Assembly (NCBI RefSeq): GCF_030815975.1
Contig: NZ_JAUSXL010000001.1
Coordinates: 682,001-746,000, forward strand
Direction: 5' to 3'
Origin: Variovorax paradoxus
GTDB taxonomy: Bacteria > Pseudomonadota > Gammaproteobacteria > Burkholderiales > Burkholderiaceae_C
DNA length: 64,000 bases
Under the pieces are notes generated by a model that had not been told where the DNA came from, did not search any database, and worked only from the letters and a program-made list of their open reading frames with translations. Shown piece by piece: positions 50,723 through 59,277 of the stretch (positions within the stretch are counted from its first letter, which is position 1; every line of letters starts with the position of its first letter). The position numbers and the translations under genes were made by a program.

Positions 50723-52519
50723 ATGGATCACATCGTGTCATCGTCATGGCGGCCGGCATGGGCCGTGGTGGGTGCGGCCGCGTTGCTGGCGGCGTGCGGT
50801 GGAGGTGGCGGTGGCGGTGGGAGTGGCATTTCGTTCCTGCCGGTTGTTCCGGCCGCACCTGACACGCCGGCCCCGGCGCCCGTGGTCCCGCCGCCCACCT
50901 CTTCGCCGGAGGCTCGTCCCGGCACGCTGCAGTCGTGCAGCGATCTTGCGGGCAAGGCCGCCTTCAGCGGCACGGCCTACACCAGCATCACTTCCGTGGC
51001 GGCCGGCACGTTCACCGTGGCCGGCGTGAGCACGCCCACGCCAGCGCATTGCCTGGTGCAGGGAAAGATGAACGAACGCACCAGCAGCGTCGACGGCCGC
51101 ACCTATGCGATCGGCTTCGAGATGCGCCTGCCGGTCGACTGGAACGGGCGCTTCTTCTACCAGGCCAACGGCGGGCTGGACGGGAACGTGGCGCCGGCAT
51201 CGGGCAGCGTCGGGGGAGGGTCGCCCACCACCACGGCGCTGCACATGGGCTTTGCCGTGATCAGCGCCGATGCGGGCCACTCGGGCGCGCAGATCCCGGT
51301 CTTCGGCATCGATCCGCAGGCGCGCCTGGACTACGGCTACAACGCGGTCGCGCAGCTCACGCCCATGGCCAAGAACCTGATCGCCAAGGCCTATGGCCGC
51401 GCGGCCGACCGCTCCTATTTCGGCGGCTGCTCCAACGGCGGCCGCCATGCGATGGTGGCGGCCGCGCGGTCCGCCAACGCGTACGACGGCATCCTGGCGG
51501 GCGACCCCGGTTTCAACCTGCCGAAGGCCGCGGTCGCGCAGCTCTACGGCGTGCAGCAGTACGCCCAGGTGACGACCGCCAACACCTCGGCGGGCAAGCC
51601 GGACCTGCAGACGGCCTTCACGCAGGCGGAGATGGACACGGTCGCCGGCGCGGTGCGGTCCAAATGCGACGCACTGGACGGCGCGGCCGACGGCATCATC
51701 GCGAACGTGCAGGCGTGCAAGACGGTCTTCAAGCTGGCCACCGACGTGCCCACCTGCAGCGGCGCGCGCGACGGCAGCTGCCTCACGGCCGCACAGAAGA
51801 CTGTGCTCGACAACGTCTTCAGCGGTGCGCGCAACACCGCGGGCACCGCGCTCTACAGCGGCTTTCCCTATGACGCGGGCATCAACGGCGCCGACTGGCG
51901 GCAATGGAAGTTCTCCAACTCGCAGAACCTGGACACGGCCGCGGTCGGTTTCGTGTTCAGCTCGCCGCCGCTGGGCACGAGCCGCCCCTCGGGCATCGAC
52001 TTTGCGCTGGGCTTCAGCATGGACGCCGATGCGCCGGCCATCTTCGCGACCACGGCGCTCTACACGGAATCGGCCATGTCCTTCATGACGCCGCCGAACC
52101 CGAGCAACCTCGCGGCGCTGCGCGACCGCGGCAGCAAGCTCATGGTCTACCACGGCACCAGCGACGCGGTGTTCTCGTCGGACGACACGACGCGCTGGTA
52201 CGAGGAGCTGCGCGCGGCCAATGGCGGCGATGCCTCCGGCTTTGCGCGCTTCTTCCCGGTGCCCGGCATGAACCACTGCGGACGGGGCCCGGCGACGGAC
52301 CAGTTCGACATGCTCACGCCGCTGGTCGCCTGGGTGGAGAAGGGCAAGGCGCCGGATTCGGTGGTCGCCACCGCGCGCGGGGCGGGTGCCAATGTGGTCA
52401 ACGCGGAGCTGCCCGCCGGCTGGTCGGCCGCGCGGACGCGGCCCCTGTGCCCCTACCCGAAGGTGGCGACCTATGTCGGCGGCGACCTCGAATCGGCGGC
52501 CAGCTTCGCTTGCAGGTAG
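50723..52519 (+). CDS. tannase/feruloyl esterase-family lipoprotein
   Basis: 598 residues. A lipobox (ALLAACGGG) is followed by a Gly run and a Pro/Ala-rich linker, so it is an outer-membrane or surface lipoprotein. The catalytic domain has FGGCSNGGRHA near residue 234 (nucleophile Ser), HGTSDAVFSS near 478 (Asp) and PGMNHCGRGP near 515 (His), with paired Cys next to Ser and His as in the CS-D-HC motif of the family. It hydrolyses esters of gallate, ferulate or similar plant phenolics. GAGGAGACAAGC precedes the ATG. Products such as aromatic acids or aldehydes would suit neighbouring oxidative genes, but this is only suggestive. Confidence 0.92.
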   Translation: MDHIVSSSWRPAWAVVGAAALLAACGGGGGGGGSGISFLPVVPAAPDTPAPAPVVPPPTSSPEARPGTLQSCSDLAGKAAFSGTAYTSITSVAAGTFTVAGVSTPTPAHCLVQGKMNERTSSVDGRTYAIGFEMRLPVDWNGRFFYQANGGLDGNVAPASGSVGGGSPTTTALHMGFAVISADAGHSGAQIPVFGIDPQARLDYGYNAVAQLTPMAKNLIAKAYGRAADRSYFGGCSNGGRHAMVAAARSANAYDGILAGDPGFNLPKAAVAQLYGVQQYAQVTTANTSAGKPDLQTAFTQAEMDTVAGAVRSKCDALDGAADGIIANVQACKTVFKLATDVPTCSGARDGSCLTAAQKTVLDNVFSGARNTAGTALYSGFPYDAGINGADWRQWKFSNSQNLDTAAVGFVFSSPPLGTSRPSGIDFALGFSMDADAPAIFATTALYTESAMSFMTPPNPSNLAALRDRGSKLMVYHGTSDAVFSSDDTTRWYEELRAANGGDASGFARFFPVPGMNHCGRGPATDQFDMLTPLVAWVEKGKAPDSVVATARGAGANVVNAELPAGWSAARTRPLCPYPKVATYVGGDLESAASFACR

Positions 52520-52549
52520 TAGGCGGGCGGCTGGACACCAGGGGCGGCC

Positions 52550-53095
52550 TCACACCCGAAGCGCTCCGCGCAAGCCCCTGGCCGCGTAGTACGACTGCGC
52601 GCCGTTGTGATAGACGAACACCCGGCCATAGCGCCGGTCGCCGAAGAGGGCGCCGCCGAGCGCCCTGATCTCAGGTGGTGTCCTGATCCAGCTCGAGGTC
52701 TTGAGGTCGAATTCGCCGAGCGTCTGCAGCGCCCGGTACTGCGCCTCGGTGAGAAGCTCGATGCCCATGGCCGCGGCCATCTCGACCGCGCTGCTCTCGG
52801 GCTTGTGTTCCTTGCGGGCGTCGAGCGCTTCACGGTCGTAGCAGAGGCTCCTGCGGCCTGCGGGCGTCTCCGCGGAGCAATCGCAGAACGTGAGGAGGCC
52901 GGTTTTTTCGTCGCGGCCGATGACGTCGGGCTCGCCGCCCGTGGCTTCCATTTCGCGCAGCGATTTCAGCGCGCCGGGATGGGCCTCGAGCCGGCTTCGC
53001 ACGCCGGCCCACGCGATGGCCTGATGCCGGTGCATGTGCTTCTCGAAGCGAGCCTGCAGCGCCTCGAGAAGCTTTTCGCGTTCTTGCGCCTTCAT
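52550..53095 (-). CDS. DUF4256-family protein
   Basis: 181 residues from MKAQEREKLLEALQARFEKH. The order MHRHQAIAWAGVRSRLEAHP, GGEPDVIGRD with FCDCSAETPAGRRSLCYDRE, then MGIELLTEAQYRALQTLGEF and SYYAARGLRGALRV at the end matches the DUF4256 family, cytosolic proteins of unknown function. A Cys pair in FCDCS may bind metal. It is convergent with the tannase-like gene (30 bases between stops) and divergent from the next gene. Confidence 0.8.
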   Translation of the reverse strand: MKAQEREKLLEALQARFEKHMHRHQAIAWAGVRSRLEAHPGALKSLREMEATGGEPDVIGRDEKTGLLTFCDCSAETPAGRRSLCYDREALDARKEHKPESSAVEMAAAMGIELLTEAQYRALQTLGEFDLKTSSWIRTPPEIRALGGALFGDRRYGRVFVYHNGAQSYYAARGLRGALRV

Positions 53096-53224
53096 GGTTT
53101 CTCGATGAGTCCGGATCGGTTGCAGCTGTGCCGTGCGCGTGACAGTTTGCCAGATGACATGCGCGGCGCGCGGGATTATGCTTTTGGTCCGTGCAGGAAA
53201 TGGCTCGCCGATGGAGCTCTCATC

Positions 53225-53686
53225 ATGACCAGTCCAGCCCGTTCGTTGCTTCGTGCCCCGGCGCCGCAGGAAGAGATCGGTCTTCCGGCCAGGATGGTGG
53301 GCGAGGGGTTCCAGATCGCCGCCCGCTCGCAGAAGACCTTCGTGGCCACCGGCGCGCCCGTGGTCTTCTTCGACGTCCTCTCCGACGACGGCGAGCGCAT
53401 CGGCATGGCCAATGCAATCCTCGAGCCGCATGCCGCGGCCGTCGCGGGCATCGGGCATGTCTGCGTGACGCTGAACGAGGCGCATGCCTCCGCAGAGCTG
53501 CTGACGCAGGTCGCCGATGTCCTGGTCGACTACGCCTTCGATTCGGGCGTGTCCGAAGTCATGATCGTGGTGCCGCAATCGCATGCCGATTCGGTCGAGG
53601 CGTGCTGCAGGCTCGACCCGGTCTCGTCGGCTGCCACGCACCTCGGACACGGCGTCGAAGGGCAGGCCTACATGTATCGCCGGTAG
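53225..53686 (+). CDS. hypothetical protein
   Basis: 153 residues starting MTSPARSLLRAPAPQEE after a GGAG site. No family is recognised. The centre has alternating hydrophobic strands (FVATGAPVVFFDVLSDDGER, MANAILEPHAAAVAGIGHVC) and a helical part (ASAELLTQVADVLVDYAFDS) followed by VSEVMIVVPQSHADS. It suggests a small alpha/beta fold, perhaps GNAT-like, without the acetyl-CoA loop. No transmembrane or signal segment. It lies between DUF4256 and the electron-transfer operon with its own spacing on each side. Confidence 0.6.
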   Translation: MTSPARSLLRAPAPQEEIGLPARMVGEGFQIAARSQKTFVATGAPVVFFDVLSDDGERIGMANAILEPHAAAVAGIGHVCVTLNEAHASAELLTQVADVLVDYAFDSGVSEVMIVVPQSHADSVEACCRLDPVSSAATHLGHGVEGQAYMYRR

Positions 53687-53801
53687 CGGGGCGACCTGCG
53701 GGATTTCACCAAGGCCCTGCGGCGGCCGGCGCGGCGCATACTCGCCGAAGCGCCGCTCGCCGGCCCCTCCGGGGCTCCGGGCGACCGTCAGGAGGCACGC
53801 C

Positions 53802-55601
53802 TTGCAGCGAACCGACATTGCCAACCCGGCCTATTTCCACAAGGTCGTCGATTGCCAGTACGCCTGCCCGGCGCACACCCCCGTCCCCGAATACATCCGC
53901 ATGATCGCGCAGGGCCGCTACAGCGACGCCTACATGATCAACTGGGTCTCCAACGTCTTTCCCGGCATCCTGGGGCGCACCTGCGACCGGCCTTGCGAGC
54001 CGGCCTGCCGGCGCGGGCGGGTGGAGGAAAGTAACTCGAAGAACCCCGAGCCGGTGGCCATCTGCCGCCTCAAGCGCGTGGCGGCCGACATGAAGGACGA
54101 CGTGCGCGCACGCATGCCCAAGCTCGCACCGAAGAACGGCAAGCGTGTCGCCTGCATCGGTGCGGGGCCGGCCTCGCTCACTGTGGCGCGCGACCTGGCG
54201 CCGCTGGGCTACGAGGTGACGGTGTTCGACGAGGGGGCCAAGGCCGGCGGCTTCATCCGCACGCAGATCCCGCGCTTTCGGCTGCCGGAGTCGGTGATCG
54301 ACGAGGAAACCGGCTACATCCTGGACCTGGGCGTCGAGTTCCGCGGCGGCGAGCGCATCGGCTCGATGAAGGCATTGATGGCCGAGGGGTGGGACGCGAT
54401 CTTCGTCGGCTGCGGCGCGCCGCGCGGGCGCGACCTGGACGTTCCCGGGCGCCGCGAAGCGGCGGCCAGCATCCACATCGGCATCGATTGGCTCAATTCA
54501 GTGTCCTTCGGCCACGTCAGCCGCATCGGACAGCGCGTGATCGTGCTGGGCGGCGGCAACACGGCGATGGACTGCTGCCGGTCGGCCCGCCGCCTGGGCG
54601 GCACCGACGTGAAGGTCATCGTGCGCAGCGGCTTTGCGGAAATGAAGGCCTCGCCATGGGAGAAGGAAGACGCGCAGCACGAAGGCATTCCGATCATCGA
54701 CTTCCACGTGCCCAAGGCTTTCGTGCACGAGGAGGGCCGGCTGCTGGGCATGACCTTCGAGGTGGTCCGCGCCGAGTACGACGCGCAAGGGCGCCGCACG
54801 CTGGTGCCCACCGGCGAGCCGGACGCCTGGTTCGAATGCGACGAGGTGCTGGTGGCGGTCGGCCAGGAGAACGCCTTCCCGTGGATCGAGCGCGATTGCG
54901 GCATTGCCTTCGACAAGTCGGGCCTGCCGGTGCTCGACAAGAACACCTTCCAATCGACGGTGCCCCATGTGCTCTTCGGCGGCGATGCGGCCTTCGGCCC
55001 CAAGAACATCATCACGGCCGTGGCCCACGGCCACGAGGCGGCGGTGTCGATCGACAAGTTGTTGCGCGCCGAGCCGGTCTATGTGCGCCCGGCGCCCATG
55101 ACCAACCTGGTGTCGCAGAAGATGGGCATCCACGAGTGGAGCTACGACAACGACACCTCCAACGACCTGCGCTACAAGGTGCCGTGGGCCAAGGCCGAGA
55201 CGGCGCTGGCCAGCATCCGGGTGGAGGTGGAGCTGGGCTTCGACGCCGCCATGGCCTTCAAGGAGGCCGAGCGCTGCCTGAACTGCGATGTGCAGACCGT
55301 GTTCACCGAGGCCGCATGCATCGAATGCGATGCCTGCGTGGACATCTGCCCCATGGACTGCATCAACTTCACGGTCAATGGCGAGGAAGCGGAGTTGCGG
55401 CCCCGGCTCAAGGCGCCGGCACTCAACCTCGCGCAGGACCTGTACGTGTCCGGCGGGCTCAAGACAGGCCGCGTGATGGTCAAGGACGAGGACGTCTGCC
55501 TGCACTGCGGCCTGTGCGCCGAACGCTGTCCCACGGGGGCGTGGGACATGCAGAAGTTCCTGCTGAAGATGACGCCGGCGGGGCAGGGGGTGGCCCGATG
55601 A
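53802..55601 (+). CDS. GltD-like FAD oxidoreductase with fused ferredoxin domains
   Basis: 599 residues from a TTG that lies 6 bases after a perfect AGGAGG. The N-terminal iron-sulfur unit (CQYACPAHTPVPEY, CDRPCEPACRRG) and tandem Rossmann domains (CIGAGPASLTVARDL at 117, VLGGGNTAMDCCRSA at 247) are those of the glutamate-synthase small chain and related NAD(P)H:acceptor oxidoreductases. The C-terminus has two 4Fe-4S motifs (CIECDACVDICPMDC at 505, CLHCGLCAERCPTGAW at 565). It should connect NAD(P)H with ferredoxin-type carriers. It heads an operon with 2-oxoacid oxidoreductase subunits, the layout of the korABC 2-oxoglutarate:NADP oxidoreductases of Azoarcus and Thauera. Confidence 0.9.
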   Translation: MQRTDIANPAYFHKVVDCQYACPAHTPVPEYIRMIAQGRYSDAYMINWVSNVFPGILGRTCDRPCEPACRRGRVEESNSKNPEPVAICRLKRVAADMKDDVRARMPKLAPKNGKRVACIGAGPASLTVARDLAPLGYEVTVFDEGAKAGGFIRTQIPRFRLPESVIDEETGYILDLGVEFRGGERIGSMKALMAEGWDAIFVGCGAPRGRDLDVPGRREAAASIHIGIDWLNSVSFGHVSRIGQRVIVLGGGNTAMDCCRSARRLGGTDVKVIVRSGFAEMKASPWEKEDAQHEGIPIIDFHVPKAFVHEEGRLLGMTFEVVRAEYDAQGRRTLVPTGEPDAWFECDEVLVAVGQENAFPWIERDCGIAFDKSGLPVLDKNTFQSTVPHVLFGGDAAFGPKNIITAVAHGHEAAVSIDKLLRAEPVYVRPAPMTNLVSQKMGIHEWSYDNDTSNDLRYKVPWAKAETALASIRVEVELGFDAAMAFKEAERCLNCDVQTVFTEAACIECDACVDICPMDCINFTVNGEEAELRPRLKAPALNLAQDLYVSGGLKTGRVMVKDEDVCLHCGLCAERCPTGAWDMQKFLLKMTPAGQGVAR

Positions 55602-57517
55602 GCGCCGTACGGCCGCCCGAAGGCGCGAAGGCCCCCTCGGGGGGCAGCGAAGCGCACGAAGTGGCGAGCGTGGGGGTCATCCCCATCGAAGCGGTCAACG
55701 ATTTCGTCATCAAGTTCGCCAACGTCAACGGCTCGGGGTCGGCCTCGGCCAACGAGCTGTTCGCCAAGGCCATCCTGCGCATGGGCGTGCCGGTGAGTCC
55801 GCGCAACATCTTCCCGAGCAACATCCAGGGCCTGCCGACCTGGTACGAGGTGCGCGTGACCGAAGCGGGCCATCTGGGGCGGCGTGGCGGCACCGACATG
55901 ATGGTGGCGATGAACCCGCAGACCTGGGACGCCGACCTGGCCGAGCTGGAGCCGGGCGGCTATCTGTTCTACGACAGCACGCGGCCGCTGCCGCCTTCGA
56001 AGTTCCGCGACGACATCCGCGTGATCGGCATGCCGTTGACCGAGATCTGCAACGCGGTCTATCACGACCCGCGGCAGCGCCAGCTGTTCAAGAACATCGT
56101 CTACGTGGGCGCCCTGGCCATCCTGCTCGGCATCGAGCCCGAGGTGGTCGAGAAGCTGTTCGGCGAGCAGTACAAGGGCAAGGAGAAGCTGCTGGCCTCC
56201 AATGTGCAGGCGCTGCACCTGGGCTGCGACTTTGCAAGGGAAAACCTCGAGCCGCTCGGTCTTCGGGTTCGGCGGGCCGACAAGGTGGGCAACCGCATCT
56301 TCGTGGACGGCAACAGCGCCGCGGCATTGGGCTGCGTGTATGGGGGCGCCACGGTCGCGGCCTGGTATCCGATCACGCCGTCGTCCTCGGTGGCCGAGGC
56401 CTTCCAGAAGTACTGCACCAAATTCCGCGTGGACCCGGCCACCGGCCAGCACCGCTTCGCCATCGTGCAGGCGGAGGACGAGCTGGCTTCCATCGGCATG
56501 GTGGTCGGCGCCGGCTGGAACGGCGCGCGCGCGTTCACGGCGACCTCGGGTCCGGGCATTTCGCTGATGTCCGAGTTCATCGGCCTGGCCTACTTTGCCG
56601 AGATTCCGGTCACGATCATCGACGTGCAGCGCGGCGGCCCTTCCACCGGCATGCCCACGCGCACGCAGCAGGCCGACATCCTCGCCTGCGCCTACGCTTC
56701 GCACGGCGACACCAGGCACGTGCTGCTGTTTCCCGAGGACCCGCACGAGTGCTTCGAGCAGGCAGCGGCGGCGCTGGACCTGGCCGACCGTCTGCAGACG
56801 CCGGTGTTCCTGATGACGGACCTGGACATCGGCATGAACCAGCGCCTGTGCGCACCCTTTGCCTGGGACGACAGCGTGGCCTACGACCGCGGCAAGGTCA
56901 TGAGCGCCGAAGAGCTCGAGGCCGGCCGCGACTTCGGCCGCTACAAGGACGTGGACGGCGACGGCATTCCCTGGCGCACGCTGCCGGGCACGCATCCGAC
57001 CAAGGGCAGCTACTTCACGCGCGGCACGACGCGCGACGCCTACGCCCGCTATTCGGAGCGCGGGCCCGACTACATCTACAACATGGAGCGGCTGCTGAAG
57101 AAGTTCGCGACCGCGGCCACGCTGGTGCCGCAGCCGGTGCTGCATCCGGCCGCCGAGAAGACCGAGCTGGGCGTGATCTATTTCGGATCGACCAGCCCGG
57201 CCATGCACGAGGCGCTGCAGGCGCTGGAAGCACGCGGCATCCACCTCGATGCGCTGCGGCTGCGCGCCTTTCCGTTCCCGGACAGCGTGGTGCAGTTCCT
57301 GGCGCGGCACAGGCAGGTGTTCGTGGTCGAACAGAACCGCGACGCCCAGATGCGCAGCCTGCTGGTCAACGAGCTGGACATCGATCCCGCCCGGCTGGTG
57401 CGGGTGCTGCATTTCGACGGCACGCCCATCACGGCGCGCTTCATCGTCGAGGCCATCGGCACGCATGTGCACAAGACGCAAGCGTCGGGCGCCGCCGATA
57501 CGAAGGAACCCGCATGA
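55598..57517 (+). CDS. 2-oxoacid:acceptor oxidoreductase, fused gamma-alpha subunit
   Basis: 639 residues. After about 26 residues read from a dispersed repeat, the gamma domain starts at IEAVNDFVIKFANVNGSGSA and VRVTEAGHLGRRGGTDMMVA. The alpha domain follows from about 230 (GNSAAALGCVYGGATVAAWY, PITPSSSVAEAFQKYC, TSGPGISLMSEFIGLAYFAE). This is the KorA type that binds the oxoacid and CoA side of the thiamine enzyme. It splits 2-oxoglutarate or a related oxoacid to acyl-CoA, CO2 and low-potential electrons. ATGA overlap with the upstream flavoprotein gene and with the beta subunit gene. Confidence 0.9.
   Translation: MSAVRPPEGAKAPSGGSEAHEVASVGVIPIEAVNDFVIKFANVNGSGSASANELFAKAILRMGVPVSPRNIFPSNIQGLPTWYEVRVTEAGHLGRRGGTDMMVAMNPQTWDADLAELEPGGYLFYDSTRPLPPSKFRDDIRVIGMPLTEICNAVYHDPRQRQLFKNIVYVGALAILLGIEPEVVEKLFGEQYKGKEKLLASNVQALHLGCDFARENLEPLGLRVRRADKVGNRIFVDGNSAAALGCVYGGATVAAWYPITPSSSVAEAFQKYCTKFRVDPATGQHRFAIVQAEDELASIGMVVGAGWNGARAFTATSGPGISLMSEFIGLAYFAEIPVTIIDVQRGGPSTGMPTRTQQADILACAYASHGDTRHVLLFPEDPHECFEQAAAALDLADRLQTPVFLMTDLDIGMNQRLCAPFAWDDSVAYDRGKVMSAEELEAGRDFGRYKDVDGDGIPWRTLPGTHPTKGSYFTRGTTRDAYARYSERGPDYIYNMERLLKKFATAATLVPQPVLHPAAEKTELGVIYFGSTSPAMHEALQALEARGIHLDALRLRAFPFPDSVVQFLARHRQVFVVEQNRDAQMRSLLVNELDIDPARLVRVLHFDGTPITARFIVEAIGTHVHKTQASGAADTKEPA
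55606..55679 (-). repeat. dispersed repeat inside the start of a coding sequence
   Basis: Read on the minus strand the block gives ACCCCCACGCTCGCCACTTC then GTGCGCTTCGCT and CCCCCCGAGGGGGC. This is the same family as the intergenic repeat at 38607-38700. On the plus strand it is read in frame as residues 3-26 of the oxidoreductase alpha subunit (PPEGAKAPSGGSEAHEVASV). Confidence 0.8.
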
Positions 57518-58569
57518 CCTACCTCGCCAAGCCCCGGCTGCACCACCCGACGCTGGCCACCAACAAGGTCGGCTACACGCGGCGCGACTACGAGGGCAAG
57601 ATCTCCACGCTGTGCGCCGGCTGCGGCCACGACTCGATCTCCGCCGCCATCATCGAGGCCTGCTGGGAGCTGGACATCGAACCGCACCGCGTGGCCAAGC
57701 TCTCGGGCATCGGCTGCAGCTCCAAGACGCCCGATTATTTTCTGGGCGCGTCGCATGGCTTCAACACGGTGCACGGCCGCATGCCCAGCGTGCTGACCGG
57801 CGCCAACCTGGCCAACCGCGACCTGCTGTACCTGGGCGTCTCGGGCGACGGCGATTCGGCTTCCATCGGCCTGGGCCAGTTCGCCCACGCCATGCGGCGC
57901 GGCGTGCGCATGGCCTATATCGTGGAGAACAACGGGGTCTATGGCCTGACCAAGGGCCAGTTCTCGGCCACCGCCGACCAGGGCTCCAAGAGCAAGAAGG
58001 GCGTGGTCAACACCGACAGCCCGGTGGACCTGGTGGCCATGGCGCTGCAGTTGGGCGCCAGCTACGTGGGGCGCGGCTTTTCGGGGAACAAGGCGCAGCT
58101 GGTGCCGCTGATCAAGGGCGCGATCAGCCACGGCGGCGCTGCGTTCATCGACGTGATCAGCCCCTGCGTCGCCTTCAACAACCACCCGGGCAGCACCAAG
58201 AGCTACGACTACGTGCGCGAGCACAACGAGGCGGTGAGCCGCATCGACTTCATCAGCGGACGGGAGGAGATCACCGTCGACATGGGGCCGGGCGAAGTGG
58301 TCGACGTGCGCCAGCACGACGGCACGCTGCTGCGCCTGCGCAGCCTGCATCCCGGCTATGACCCCGGCGACCGCCATGCCGCCATGGCCCACATGCAGCG
58401 GCACCAGGAGATGGGTGAGGTGGTGACTGGGCTGCTCTTCGTCGATCCGCTGGCCAGCGACCTGCACACCGCGCTCAACACCAGCGACCGGCCGCTCAAT
58501 GCGCTGGGGCCGGCCGAGCTGTGTCCCGGCGCCGAGGCGCTCGCGCGGCTCAACGCCTCCTTGCGCTGA
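57514..58569 (+). CDS. 2-oxoacid:acceptor oxidoreductase, beta subunit (thiamine-binding)
   Basis: 351 residues. CAGCGHDSISAAIIEACWEL near residue 35 and KLSGIGCSSKTPDYFLG near 68 are Cys residues of the KorB type that hold a 4Fe-4S cluster. VSGDGDSASIGLGQFAHAMR near 110 with IVENNGVYGLTKGQFS is the thiamine diphosphate motif GDG...N. It binds TPP and carries out decarboxylation of the oxoacid with the alpha subunit. ATGA overlap with the alpha gene. Confidence 0.92.
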   Translation: MTYLAKPRLHHPTLATNKVGYTRRDYEGKISTLCAGCGHDSISAAIIEACWELDIEPHRVAKLSGIGCSSKTPDYFLGASHGFNTVHGRMPSVLTGANLANRDLLYLGVSGDGDSASIGLGQFAHAMRRGVRMAYIVENNGVYGLTKGQFSATADQGSKSKKGVVNTDSPVDLVAMALQLGASYVGRGFSGNKAQLVPLIKGAISHGGAAFIDVISPCVAFNNHPGSTKSYDYVREHNEAVSRIDFISGREEITVDMGPGEVVDVRQHDGTLLRLRSLHPGYDPGDRHAAMAHMQRHQEMGEVVTGLLFVDPLASDLHTALNTSDRPLNALGPAELCPGAEALARLNASLR

Positions 58570-58614
58570 GCGGCGGACAGGGGCACCATTCACGTTCCTT
58601 CCGGAGGGCGCACC

Positions 58615-59052
58615 ATGGCCGAGCGCACCGTTTTCCAATCCATCTCCCGCACGCACGTGATCAGCCTGGGTCCGCAGGCCAGCGCGCGCGATGCCGCATG
58701 CGTGATGACGCGCGCCAACTGCGGCAGCGTGCTCGTGCTGGAGCTGCCCGACATGCTGCTGGGCATCCTGACCGAGCGCGACCTGATGACCCGCGTGCTG
58801 GCCCGGGGGCTCGACCCCGACCGCACGGCGGTGCGCGAAGTCATGACGCCCAACCCCATTTGCGTGCCGCCCGAAACGCTGGTGTCCGACGCCGTGGTGC
58901 TGATGCTCGAACGGGGCTTCCGCCATTTGCCGCTGGTGGCGGGAACGAAGATCCTCGGCGTGTTCTCGGTGCGCGACGCGCTGCCGCGGGAGATCGGCGC
59001 GGCGGTCAGCCTGACCGAGTTCCGCGAGCAGGTGAACGACGCGCTGGGCTAA
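58615..59052 (+). CDS. CBS-domain protein
   Basis: 145 residues comprising two CBS motifs: VISLGPQASARDAACVMTRA then MLLGILTERDLMTRVLARGL, and MTPNPICVPPETLVSDAVVL then ILGVFSVRDALPREIG. A CBS pair forms a nucleotide-sensing Bateman module for adenosine ligands such as AMP, ATP, SAM or NAD. It follows the oxidoreductase beta gene by 45 bases after a GGAGG site, so it may gauge energy or redox state for the complex. No catalytic domain is attached. Confidence 0.88.
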   Translation: MAERTVFQSISRTHVISLGPQASARDAACVMTRANCGSVLVLELPDMLLGILTERDLMTRVLARGLDPDRTAVREVMTPNPICVPPETLVSDAVVLMLERGFRHLPLVAGTKILGVFSVRDALPREIGAAVSLTEFREQVNDALG

Positions 59053-59060
59053 GCCGCTGG

Positions 59061-59075
59061 GACGGGCGTCCCGTC
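59061..59075 (+). terminator. hairpin at the end of the electron-transfer operon
   Basis: GACGGG-CGT-CCCGTC, a 6-bp stem with a 3-base loop, lies 9 bases after the CBS gene stop. No T run follows, so it is a weak call. The rest of 59076-59277 shows nothing definite. Confidence 0.35.
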
Positions 59076-59277
59076 TCGTCGCGAAGCATTGAATCCGGGG
59101 AGTGGGCCGGCCGCAGCGACAAAGCGGCAGGCCGCCATGCTGTGCAAGCCGGGGTTTGAGATCATCCAACTCAAGTGCCGAAGTCCTGGATATTCGTGAC
59201 TGTCGCACCATCCCTCCTGCCAACTTACAGCCTGCTTCTGCACAAGGGCGCGGGGCCTCGTTCCACCTGCAAGGGGG

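Noticed and set aside
55172..57481. 769-codon minus-strand frame opposite the 2-oxoacid oxidoreductase alpha gene
   Set aside because: No motifs and antisense-type composition. The plus strand encodes a recognisable enzyme with overlapping operon starts.
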